Positions 7,866 through 15,331 of a stretch of 44,081 nucleotides of DNA are shown here, piece by piece. The notes beneath the pieces were generated by a model. The model did not search any database. It was not told the origin of the DNA and worked only from the letters and a program-made list of their open reading frames with translations. Source of the stretch: Magnetovibrio sp. (GTDB lineage Bacteria > Pseudomonadota > Alphaproteobacteria > Rhodospirillales > Magnetovibrionaceae); assembly GCF_036568125.1 (NCBI RefSeq), contig NZ_DATCTF010000006.1, forward strand, positions 1-44,081, in the 5' to 3' direction. The stretch's first letter is position 1. The number at the start of each line of letters is the position of its first letter. The translations under genes were made by a program, and so were the position numbers.

Positions 7866-9626
7866 TTACGCCGTGATGTCGACACGGTCTTCACTGATGA
7901 TGTTGGGACGGCTCGTGTTGGCCTCCAACAATTCGTCGAGGGTCGGTTCGTTGGTCAACGGACCCGAACCCAGACCGCGACCGGCCGTTTCCTGGCCGTC
8001 CTGAGCTTGCCCGCCGTTTTCACGCAGGTTGTAGCTAACGTCGCCCGATCCCATGTTCAGGCCGGCTTCGCGCATGGCGCGTTCCAGTTCGCGGGAATCT
8101 TGTTTGAGCAAGTCCAGGGTGTCCTTGTTGTCGGCGGTGACCACCGCAGTGACGCGGCCGTCGGACGCCATTTCAAGCTGCACGTCGATGCGGCCCAAGT
8201 GGGCGGGGCGCAACTGAATGCTGATTTTGTCCAGGCCGTCGGCGATGGCCTTGGTGATTTGCACATTGACCTGCTCGGTCACGGCAGCACGATGCTGGGC
8301 ATGTGGATTGGCTGCGGCTTTTTGCGGCATGGCGGCTTGGTGGTTGAGCTGCGTAGGTGCCGTTTGCGTCAAGCCGGGGGCGTTGCTCATGCCTTCGGTG
8401 CCGCCAATTTTGACGGTGGCGTTGGCGGCGTGTGTGCTCGCGTTTTGTGCGGCCTGGGCCTTGTTGTCGGTTGCGGAAACCGTTTTGGTAGCTTCGACCT
8501 GGGCCATTTGCAACTGCTGTTGCGCCTGCTGCTGGGCGTCGCCGCCCGGCTGCTGCCCCGTTTGATTGCCGAGGTTGTGGCTCGGCGCGGTTTGCGGACC
8601 CGGCGCTGCTGCGCGCGTTGCGGCCTGGGGTGTGGTTTGCGACGTGGTGTTGGCATCATCGGCTATGGCGGCTTGCGCACTCAGATTGGCCGTCGGCTGG
8701 CTGACCAGCTGCTCGGATTGCTTGGTCACCGTGACGTTGACGTTCAATTTCTGGTCCGGGCCGACCTTGGCGGCGATATCGGCGGCCTGCTGCTGTTTCA
8801 GCGCGGCGTCGGAATTCAAGGTGTGGGTACCGTCGGACTTTTGCCCCGTATTGGCTTGGGACTGTTGCTGCCCGGTGTTGGCGGTGGCTTTTTTCTGTGC
8901 GTTTTGTGCCGCAAGGTCGACATCGCCAACCTCGTCCCCAGGTTTGGTCGGGCCAGTTGCGAGCTGTTGGGTGTTTGCGGATTGTTGAGTTTTTGCCCCG
9001 CCATCTTGTTGCGAGGTAGCGACAGCGGTCGTGTCGGTCTTGCCGATCATATCGACGACGGCAGCGACAACTTGTTCGCCGTGGCCGGGTGCAGTTTGTT
9101 CGGTTGCGGTTTGTGCGACAGCCTCGCCGGTGTCGACGGCTTCTTCGTTATCGCCGGATTGGGCTTGTTGCTCCGGAACTTTGTCGGTTTGCGTCTGATC
9201 GCTGTCGGACGAAGCCTTTTGCTGGCTGGCGCCATCGTCGTTGCGATCGTTTTGCGCTGTTTCGTTACGCGGTGCATCTTGTTGTTGGGTGTCGCGCGGC
9301 GCGTCGTTCTTCACTTCGACTGGGCGGGCCGTGTCATCGCGGTTGGGTTCAGGGGCCTCGGCGCGTTCGCGCGGCTTGCGGTCATCGCGCGGCGCCACTT
9401 CGGCGGGCTGCGCGTCGGCCTTGGGCTCAGGCTTTGCGGCCTGGTTGGCGCTCATGGTTTCGGCCAGGTTCGCCTTGCGGTGTTCGGCGACACCTTGTCC
9501 GGACATTTTCATCCGCTCGGCGACAGCGGCGGAAAAATCGCCCATCAGCTGTTCAGCGGTGCTTTTCGGCTTCGAGCCAGCAGCGGCGTCAACGATGGCT
9601 TTGGTTTTTGCTGCAGAAACGTCCAT
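7866..9626 (-). CDS. fliK: Flagellar hook-length control protein FliK
   Basis: FliK is the secreted molecular ruler that stops hook growth and switches export to filament proteins. The C-terminal Flg_hook domain is clear (KISIQLRPAHLGRIDVQLEM, then VTADNKDTLDLLKQDSRELE). The rest is long, Gln/Ala/Thr/Asp-rich and low in hydrophobic residues, as expected for the disordered ruler part. The frame is open from an ATG at 9653, but the sigma-54 promoter at 9667-9683 predicts a transcript starting near 9657, leaving almost no leader. The ATG at 9626, giving MDVSAAKTKAIVDA and 586 residues, has AGG upstream and is preferred. In 595-residue numbering the Flg_hook domain spans ~458-545. It heads the fliK-flgD-flgE operon. 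Confidence 0.9.
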   Translation of the reverse strand: MDVSAAKTKAIVDAAAGSKPKSTAEQLMGDFSAAVAERMKMSGQGVAEHRKANLAETMSANQAAKPEPKADAQPAEVAPRDDRKPRERAEAPEPNRDDTARPVEVKNDAPRDTQQQDAPRNETAQNDRNDDGASQQKASSDSDQTQTDKVPEQQAQSGDNEEAVDTGEAVAQTATEQTAPGHGEQVVAAVVDMIGKTDTTAVATSQQDGGAKTQQSANTQQLATGPTKPGDEVGDVDLAAQNAQKKATANTGQQQSQANTGQKSDGTHTLNSDAALKQQQAADIAAKVGPDQKLNVNVTVTKQSEQLVSQPTANLSAQAAIADDANTTSQTTPQAATRAAAPGPQTAPSHNLGNQTGQQPGGDAQQQAQQQLQMAQVEATKTVSATDNKAQAAQNASTHAANATVKIGGTEGMSNAPGLTQTAPTQLNHQAAMPQKAAANPHAQHRAAVTEQVNVQITKAIADGLDKISIQLRPAHLGRIDVQLEMASDGRVTAVVTADNKDTLDLLKQDSRELERAMREAGLNMGSGDVSYNLRENGGQAQDGQETAGRGLGSGPLTNEPTLDELLEANTSRPNIISEDRVDITA

Positions 9627-9666
9627 TGGACCTAACCCTTGTGTTGCTTTCATCCGCTGATATCAA

Positions 9667-9683
9667 AGCAAGGGCTGTGCCAG
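9667..9683 (-). promoter_or_regulatory. Sigma-54 promoter of the hook operon
   Basis: On the minus strand the sequence reads CTGGCACAGCCCTTGCT. This matches the RpoN consensus (YTGGCACGrNNNTTGCW) at all but one conserved position, with exact spacing between the -24 GG and the -12 GC. Transcription should begin near 9657. Class-III-type flagellar genes in alphaproteobacteria often use sigma-54 with FlbD or a similar activator; the activator is not visible here. Confidence 0.85.
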
Positions 9684-9808
9684 GGTGGGTTGTTCATGTA
9701 ATGCAATGAAAATAAAGTAAAAATTATTAGCAGAGATCTCTCTCTCTCGGTCGTTGGCGGCACTTGCGGCTTTTTTTGCCTGCGTAGGGGGGAAGATAAT
9801 GCCTAGCC

Positions 9809-9824
9809 GGGCACGCTTGTCGCT
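9809..9824 (+). promoter_or_regulatory. Putative sigma-54 promoter for the TPR/SPINDLY gene
   Basis: GGGCACGCTTGTCGCT on the plus strand fits the RpoN pattern with correct GG-N10-GC spacing and two mismatches (G for T at the first position, C for the second T of TTGC). It would start transcription near 9835, about 105 nt ahead of the ATG at 9940. It lies back-to-back with the hook-operon promoter. The match is weaker than that one and could be chance. Confidence 0.5.
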
Positions 9825-9939
9825 ATGCCGTAATGACCACCGGGGAGGCGTAAAAAATTTCATTGAGATTTAAGGCTTCGACGTTACTCTTTGTCGTGCG
9901 CGCACATGGCGTTCTTCTTTTTCTCTCACTGTGGTGACG

Positions 9940-11871
9940 ATGTCTCAAATCCAAACGCAATCGCATCAAGAAGACTTGGTGGCCTTATTGAAGGTTCTGT
10001 CTGGCGAAGTATCGGATGATCCGATTGCAGTCACACAAGATTTCATAAGCAAGCACCCTGAGCAGAGCGAAGGATACTTTATCCTTGGGGTTCTGACGTA
10101 CCTATCGGGCTATGTTGGCGATGCGATCAGTATGATCGAAAAGGCCCATGAACTGGACCCCGATGTGCGTGAATACGCTCAGGCGTTGTCTAGCCTCTAT
10201 ACCAAATCCGATAGACTGAACGATGCGCTCTATTTCGCCAAACTCGGTGTGGTGCTGGCCTCTCATCCGCAAATGGCGGGTATCTTGCCGCCGGATTTGA
10301 AGAATTTTGTCGAAACAGCCGAGCATGAACTGATCCATAGTCACTATGTGACGGCATTGGTCGCTTTCGATCAGCGTGAGTTCGAAAAGGTTATTTCTGA
10401 ATGCGAACTCGAGCTGAAAATGGATTCTTCCTATGTTCCTGCGTTGGATCTTTATGCCCGAACGTTGATCGAAATGGGCGATTATGGGTATGCCGTTCCT
10501 GTTCTCCAACGCGTCTTGCAGCTCAAGCCCAATAATGTCGACTATTGTTTGAGTTTGGCTGATGCGTTGAGCCACTTGGGGTTTTTCGAACAAGCGCGGG
10601 ATTACATTGAAAAAGCTCTACAGGGGGCGCCAGGTGATCTTAAAGTCGGCGTTAGAGCTTTTTACCTGTTGTCGTTGATGCCCAAAGCCGAACAGGTGCG
10701 TGGGGCCGTATGGGAGACCCTCACACAGGCTGGATTGACGAACGAAGAACCGTATTTCCCTTATACGCCATCATCCGATGGCAAAATCCGCATCGGCTTC
10801 CTTTCCGACAAATGTTACGACTGCTTTGAAGGCTCGGTGTTGAGCCACCTCTTGGAACGGTTCGACAAGAACTTGCTCGAGGGGCACGTCTATATCCAAA
10901 ACATCAATCACGATGGCGTCACGCAGGCCATCAAGAATTGGGCCGACAGCTCTCGCCCCGTTTACGATGTCAACGACAAGACGTTGGCGCTCATCATGCA
11001 ACGTGACCAAATCGACATCCTGATTGATATGTGCGGTGCTGGGCAAAATCAAAGGCTTGCCTTCGTCGCCCATCAACCATGCGGATTGCGCCTCAGTTGG
11101 TTGGCGCCTTTACACGGCGGCGGTCTGCCGGGCATCAATTTCGTCGTCACGGACGGCAGCACTGATTCCGCTCAGGCGCGGTTTTTAAGAGCACAGCAGG
11201 CAAATTTACGCCTCAATGGTCCCGTGTTTGCGCGAAAGCCAGTGCGTGGATACGGTGATCCATCGCCGCCGCCCGTACAGAGCAAGGGGTATGTCACGTT
11301 TGGCGCTTACCTTGATTTTCGCGCTTTGTCCGATCGGGACGGGGCCTTATGGGTTCGGTTGTTGACCGAGGTCGACAACGCCAAGCTTCGTCTTCACATC
11401 GGGGCGCGAATATCTGAAATCGGCTTGGCGCGGCTCAATGAAATTTTTGAGCCGGTGGGCTTGCTCGAGCGCATTGAGCTCTATACGCCAGATGAAGACG
11501 AGCGCCTGGGTGGTTTTTTCGATCACGTGGATATTTTTCTCGCGGCCAAAACCGAAAAGATCGATTCGATTATCAAGGCGCTGTGGATGGGTGTTCCTTG
11601 CCTCACCAGGCCGGATGACGAAATTTCATATGTGACGTATAGCGGCGCCGTTTTACGCGCCGCCGGAATACCGTCTTGGGCCTGTGAAGACGACGATGCC
11701 TTTTTGACCGTCGCCAAGTCGCTGGCCTCAAATCATGGTGAACTGGCCGGTCTCCGCAATGCACTGCGCCCACAATGCGCGCAATCCGCGCTGATGAACG
11801 TGGATAGTTTCGCCCTAGATTTTCAAGGCAAATTGGCCGAGATGTTTTTCACGAAAATTCAAAAAAGGTGA
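9940..11871 (+). CDS. TPR protein with SPINDLY/OGT-like glycosyltransferase domain
   Basis: The protein has an N-terminal helical TPR region (to about residue 240) and a C-terminal half resembling GT41 O-GlcNAc transferases: KIRIGFLSDKCYDCFEGSV (~282-300), QIDILIDMCGAGQNQRL (~357-373), RLSWLAPLHGGGLPGINFVV (~384-403), TFGAYLDFRALSDRDGALW (~453-471) and ALWMGVPCLTRPDDE (~547-561). The order and spacing of these blocks follow the family. The usual GHT triplet after IDILVDL is GAG here, so the acceptor or donor site differs. Numbering is from ATG 9940 and approximate. An in-frame GTG at 9931 is also possible; neither start has a strong ribosome site. The stop is 6 bp before the maf-like gene, so the pair is coupled. 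A flagellin glycosyltransferase is the likeliest role. Confidence 0.75.
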   Translation: MSQIQTQSHQEDLVALLKVLSGEVSDDPIAVTQDFISKHPEQSEGYFILGVLTYLSGYVGDAISMIEKAHELDPDVREYAQALSSLYTKSDRLNDALYFAKLGVVLASHPQMAGILPPDLKNFVETAEHELIHSHYVTALVAFDQREFEKVISECELELKMDSSYVPALDLYARTLIEMGDYGYAVPVLQRVLQLKPNNVDYCLSLADALSHLGFFEQARDYIEKALQGAPGDLKVGVRAFYLLSLMPKAEQVRGAVWETLTQAGLTNEEPYFPYTPSSDGKIRIGFLSDKCYDCFEGSVLSHLLERFDKNLLEGHVYIQNINHDGVTQAIKNWADSSRPVYDVNDKTLALIMQRDQIDILIDMCGAGQNQRLAFVAHQPCGLRLSWLAPLHGGGLPGINFVVTDGSTDSAQARFLRAQQANLRLNGPVFARKPVRGYGDPSPPPVQSKGYVTFGAYLDFRALSDRDGALWVRLLTEVDNAKLRLHIGARISEIGLARLNEIFEPVGLLERIELYTPDEDERLGGFFDHVDIFLAAKTEKIDSIIKALWMGVPCLTRPDDEISYVTYSGAVLRAAGIPSWACEDDDAFLTVAKSLASNHGELAGLRNALRPQCAQSALMNVDSFALDFQGKLAEMFFTKIQKR

Positions 11872-11877
11872 TCAATC

Positions 11878-13824
11878 ATGGCGGCCGCCGACGAACTTTT
11901 CGAAAGAAATCTTGATTTTTTCAAGATCATCAATCCAGCCCTCGCTGAACGGTTGTCCAATCATGAAGCCCTGTCGAAGTTGGTTTTTGACGAGGACGGT
12001 GAACCGGATGTGCTTTTTCAGGGTATGAAGCTTTACGGCAAGGGGGCCCAGAAGCATGTAGAGCAGCAGATCGAGCAGTATTGGAATAGCCCCGGCGTGA
12101 TCACGCTGACGTATGATTCAGTGGCGAATATGGATTCTGAGGGCACGCGACTGCTCAACGACTTAAAGCAATTTGCCGAAGACAATGCAGTCACCTTCAA
12201 CGAACAAAGAACCACCCGCAATGCATTTCACCTTGTGGTGCAGGGAGTTGGGTTGGGCCAGCATATTGAGCCGCTGCTTGCAGATGTTAAGCCGCGGAAC
12301 TTGGTGCTCATCGAGCCGAACATGGAATTCCTGTATCAGTCACTGTTCTGTCTCGATTGGAAGAGGGTGATTGGTAAAGTTCTCGAAGATGGTGGCAACG
12401 TCCACATCCTTACGGACGGTAAATCCAGCGGACTGATTTATGATATTCGGCGCATATACACCCAGTATGGCCGCGCCAGTTTCGACGGCCTGACCGTTTA
12501 CACGCACTATGAAAACCCGGCTTTTTATGCCGTTGAAAAATTCTTGGCTACCCAAGGCGAGATGTTGTTTTCCGGCCTAGGTTTCTTCGAAGATGAACTG
12601 AACATGGTCGCCAACACTTATAACAACCTTAAAAGCGGCGAAGAGAAGGTGTTTCTCGCTCATTTGGATCAGCTGGAATTTCCGGTGTTCATCGTCGGTT
12701 CGGGGCCTTCCCTCGATGGTTCGATTGAGGTGATCAAGGCCAATCAGAACCGGGCTGTTATTATTTCGTGTGGTACGGCGCTGCTGCCGCTGATGCGGGC
12801 TGGCATTAAGCCGGATTTTCATGCCGAGTTGGAACGCGGCAAGGTGCAAATTGAAATTCCAGAGTTCGTTGCTCAGGAGTTTGATATATCCGATGTTTGC
12901 CTGGTCGGCTCAACGACGCTTGTTCCTGGGGTGAAAGAGGTTTTTGCCAAGCGTGTGTACTATTTTCGCCACATGCTCAGTTCATTCCCGGTTTTTTCAG
13001 GTAATTTGTTGAACTGCCTTAGGTTTCCCGGTCCAAGTGTTGGCAACACCGGAACCAGTTTTGCCCAAGATAGCGGGTTTCGCCAATATTACTTTTTTGG
13101 CATGGATCTCGGCTTTGTCGATGAGACTCAACATCACTCCGCAAATACGGTGTACATGGAAAAAGGGGTAAAGCATGAATCGCCCATCAATCCATGGGAC
13201 CGAACAATGCGTGGGAACTTTGGCGGCTCCGTGAAGGCGGCGCATATTTACGAATGGTCTCGCGACACCCTTGAGGTCTCGATAACGAATTCGTCGATTG
13301 GGCACACGTATTACAACTGTAGTGATGGCGCCTATATTGAAGGAACGGTGCCGTTGTTGCCCGAGTTCGTCGATTTACCGGAACCCTCTGAGCCGAAACC
13401 AGTTTTTGTCGAGCGTATGATGAGCCGGTTTCCGGTCTATACGAAACAAGATTTCGAAAAGCACTGGCAAGACGGAAAAATCATCCAGGATGTGCGCGAG
13501 ATTTGCGATCAAATGATTGCGAGCATCTTGGATAATTCGGATCTGAGTACAAAAAGATATATCGGAGAACTGATGAAGGTTGTTCGGCCGTTGGCGTTCG
13601 ACAATTCCGCAGCATTGACCGTGCGCGGTTCGACGTATCTGCTTTTGGTGGTGGGGGAGTATTTCATCGACCGCATAGAACAATACGACAAAAAAGCCGA
13701 TCTGATCGGGTTCTTGCGAGACGCATATTGTCGCGGAATCGAATCGATGCGTGATGAGGTGGATGTTGAGATTTCTGCGCTACAAAACACCGGAAGATTG
13801 CTAAATAGAGAGTCTTGGGACTGA
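11878..13824 (+). CDS. Motility accessory factor (Maf, MptE-like) putative flagellin glycosyltransferase
   Basis: The 648-residue protein has the central Maf/DUF115 signature FPVFIVGSGPSLDGSIEVIK (about 268-287), followed by ISCGTALLPLMRAGIKPDFH (296-315) and SVGNTGTSFA with FFGMDLGF further on. An N-terminal Rossmann-like segment (VQGVGLGQHIEPLL, about 121-134) is also typical. Maf proteins transfer nonulosonic acids or similar sugars to Ser/Thr of flagellin in Campylobacter, Aeromonas, Magnetospirillum and others, acting before export in the cytoplasm. The gene follows the SPINDLY-like gene by 6 bp and lies directly upstream of flagellin. Donor sugar is not known from sequence; the 29-kb island downstream is the natural place to look for it. 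Confidence 0.88.
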   Translation: MAAADELFERNLDFFKIINPALAERLSNHEALSKLVFDEDGEPDVLFQGMKLYGKGAQKHVEQQIEQYWNSPGVITLTYDSVANMDSEGTRLLNDLKQFAEDNAVTFNEQRTTRNAFHLVVQGVGLGQHIEPLLADVKPRNLVLIEPNMEFLYQSLFCLDWKRVIGKVLEDGGNVHILTDGKSSGLIYDIRRIYTQYGRASFDGLTVYTHYENPAFYAVEKFLATQGEMLFSGLGFFEDELNMVANTYNNLKSGEEKVFLAHLDQLEFPVFIVGSGPSLDGSIEVIKANQNRAVIISCGTALLPLMRAGIKPDFHAELERGKVQIEIPEFVAQEFDISDVCLVGSTTLVPGVKEVFAKRVYYFRHMLSSFPVFSGNLLNCLRFPGPSVGNTGTSFAQDSGFRQYYFFGMDLGFVDETQHHSANTVYMEKGVKHESPINPWDRTMRGNFGGSVKAAHIYEWSRDTLEVSITNSSIGHTYYNCSDGAYIEGTVPLLPEFVDLPEPSEPKPVFVERMMSRFPVYTKQDFEKHWQDGKIIQDVREICDQMIASILDNSDLSTKRYIGELMKVVRPLAFDNSAALTVRGSTYLLLVVGEYFIDRIEQYDKKADLIGFLRDAYCRGIESMRDEVDVEISALQNTGRLLNRESWD

Positions 13825-13990
13825 TAAGTTCTTGTGTGTTCAGTGAAATTCGCAGCACTTTTTTTGCTTGTATGTGCGCGGGTGCTTGGCTAAAATGACA
13901 AGGTTCACAGTTCAGCAGAATGTTGCGGTGTGGGCAGCAGGATAGAAACCTGCTTTTGCAAAACTTACTCTAGAATAGAGGATTTTCGTT
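13825..13990 (+). promoter_or_regulatory. Flagellin leader and promoter region
   Basis: The 166-bp gap should carry the flagellin promoter. Two poor sigma-54 candidates with right spacing are present: CAGCACTTTTTTTGCTT at about 13853-13869, which has AG for the -24 GG, and AGGATAGAAACCTGCTT at about 13939-13955, which keeps GG and GC but little else. A 10-bp palindrome TTTTGCAAAA is at 13954-13963, and AGAGGA lies about 8 bases before the ATG as the ribosome site. None of the promoter assignments is secure. Confidence 0.35.
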
Positions 13991-15148
13991 ATGGCTGACG
14001 TCACACTCTCTGCTGCCGTACGTGGCAGCCTTCTCTCTCTCCAAGGCACCACCAATCTTATCGACCGCACCCAGGGCCGTCTTTCGACCGGCTTGAAAGT
14101 TGCGAGTGCTATCGATGATCCGGTTGCCTTCTTCCAAGCAAAGACGCTCACTGACCGCGCGTTTGACTTTACCGAAAAGAAAGACGGTATCGATCAGGGC
14201 GTGAGCACGGTTACCGCGGCTATCGATGGTTTGAACGCCGTTGAAAGCATCGTTCGCCAGCTCAAAGGTGTCGCGCAGAGCTTGAAATCCGCGACGGGCA
14301 CTCAGTTCACCGATCTGATCACCCAGTTCAACGATCTTCGCGCTCAAATCGATCTGCTGACGGCTGACGCCACATATCAGGGCACCAACCTGATCAATGG
14401 TACCGGCCAAACGTTGTCGACAGAATTCTCCGACATCACCACCTCCAAGTTGAGCATCTCTTCGGTTGACGTAACCTCCTCCGGTTTGAATGTTACCGAT
14501 GTGACCGCGATCAGCACTGCGGCCAACACGCTCAACTTCAGCTACGATGCCGTTTCCGCCGCCAGCACGTTGTCGAACGGCGACACTGTGTCCATCACCT
14601 ATGTCGGTAGCGACGTTACACTTACCACGGCGTCTTCGGCGCAGACCTTCACCTACGGCACCGTTTCGTTGTCGATCGGTGCATTGACTGCGGGTTCGGC
14701 CAGTATCTCGTTGGTGAACGGTACGACTTATACCTTGACCATCGCCACCAGCAACACGGTGAACACCCTTAGCGGCACAACCTTGACGGTTGATTTGGCC
14801 GATGCTTCGGCGGGTGTGGCGATTGCGGCTGTTACTGCGAAACAGTATGTTGCCGCAAGCAACAGCACCAGTGTCGATACGCAGATCACCAAGTTGAACG
14901 ACGCTCTGACGACGCTGCGTTCCAAGACTTCCAGCCTTGGTTCCAACGTTGCTTTGCTGCAGACCCGCCTCGACTTCACGCAGTCCTATGTGAACACGCT
15001 TGAAGAAGGTGGTTCCAAGCTGACCTTGGCCGATATCAACGAAGAAGGTGCGAACCTTCTGGCTCTCCAGACTCGCCAGCAATTGGGTATCCAATCTCTG
15101 TCGTTCGCTGGTCAGGCCGAACAGTCCGTCTTGGGTCTGTTCCGTTAA
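13991..15148 (+). CDS. Flagellin
   Basis: A 385-residue flagellin. The N-terminal D0/D1 helices (MADVTLSAAVRGSLLSLQGT, then RLSTGLKVASAIDDPVAFFQ) and the C-terminal half (LQTRLDFTQSYVNTLEEGGS, ending QSVLGLFR) are conserved and form the filament core. Residues ~130-290 are a variable surface domain made almost wholly of Ser, Thr, Ala, Val and Gly, the expected place for O-glycosylation. No cysteine is present. There is no signal peptide, as expected for type III export. Upstream lie two putative flagellin glycosyltransferases; the strong terminator at 15195-15226 ends the unit. It is the only flagellin in the window; others may exist elsewhere. Confidence 0.96.
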   Translation: MADVTLSAAVRGSLLSLQGTTNLIDRTQGRLSTGLKVASAIDDPVAFFQAKTLTDRAFDFTEKKDGIDQGVSTVTAAIDGLNAVESIVRQLKGVAQSLKSATGTQFTDLITQFNDLRAQIDLLTADATYQGTNLINGTGQTLSTEFSDITTSKLSISSVDVTSSGLNVTDVTAISTAANTLNFSYDAVSAASTLSNGDTVSITYVGSDVTLTTASSAQTFTYGTVSLSIGALTAGSASISLVNGTTYTLTIATSNTVNTLSGTTLTVDLADASAGVAIAAVTAKQYVAASNSTSVDTQITKLNDALTTLRSKTSSLGSNVALLQTRLDFTQSYVNTLEEGGSKLTLADINEEGANLLALQTRQQLGIQSLSFAGQAEQSVLGLFR

Positions 15149-15194
15149 TCGGACAGTTTTGAATAGACTTAGGTCTGAATTCAACTTCACAATG

Positions 15195-15226
15195 AAACCC
15201 CGCTGGTTTTTCAGCGGGGTTTTTTT
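15195..15226 (+). terminator. Intrinsic terminator of flagellin
   Basis: An 11-bp perfect stem (15195-15205 with 15212-15222, AAACCCCGCTG / CAGCGGGGTTT), a 6-nt loop, and a T-tract running to 15226. It lies about 47 bp after the flagellin stop. Confidence 0.95.
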
Positions 15227-15331
15227 GTAACCAGACTTCAAGGCATTCGATAAAGTCCATAAAGTGGATGTGCGAGTTGTTCCAAGATAATAGCGGGTGA
15301 ATGTTTAAAGCTGCGCTGTGGCTGGAAAAGT

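Noticed and set aside
8007-9635. A 542-codon plus-strand frame opposite fliK
   Set aside because: Composition (Gly, Leu, Arg, Cys) is what the antisense of a Gln/Ala/Thr-rich gene gives; no family features.
13853-13869. Sigma-54-like site upstream of flagellin
   Set aside because: Spacing fits, but the invariant -24 GG reads AG; kept only as a weak possibility in the leader entry.
13970-15241. A 423-codon minus-strand frame opposite flagellin
   Set aside because: Antisense to a certain flagellin; it also reads through the flagellin terminator.
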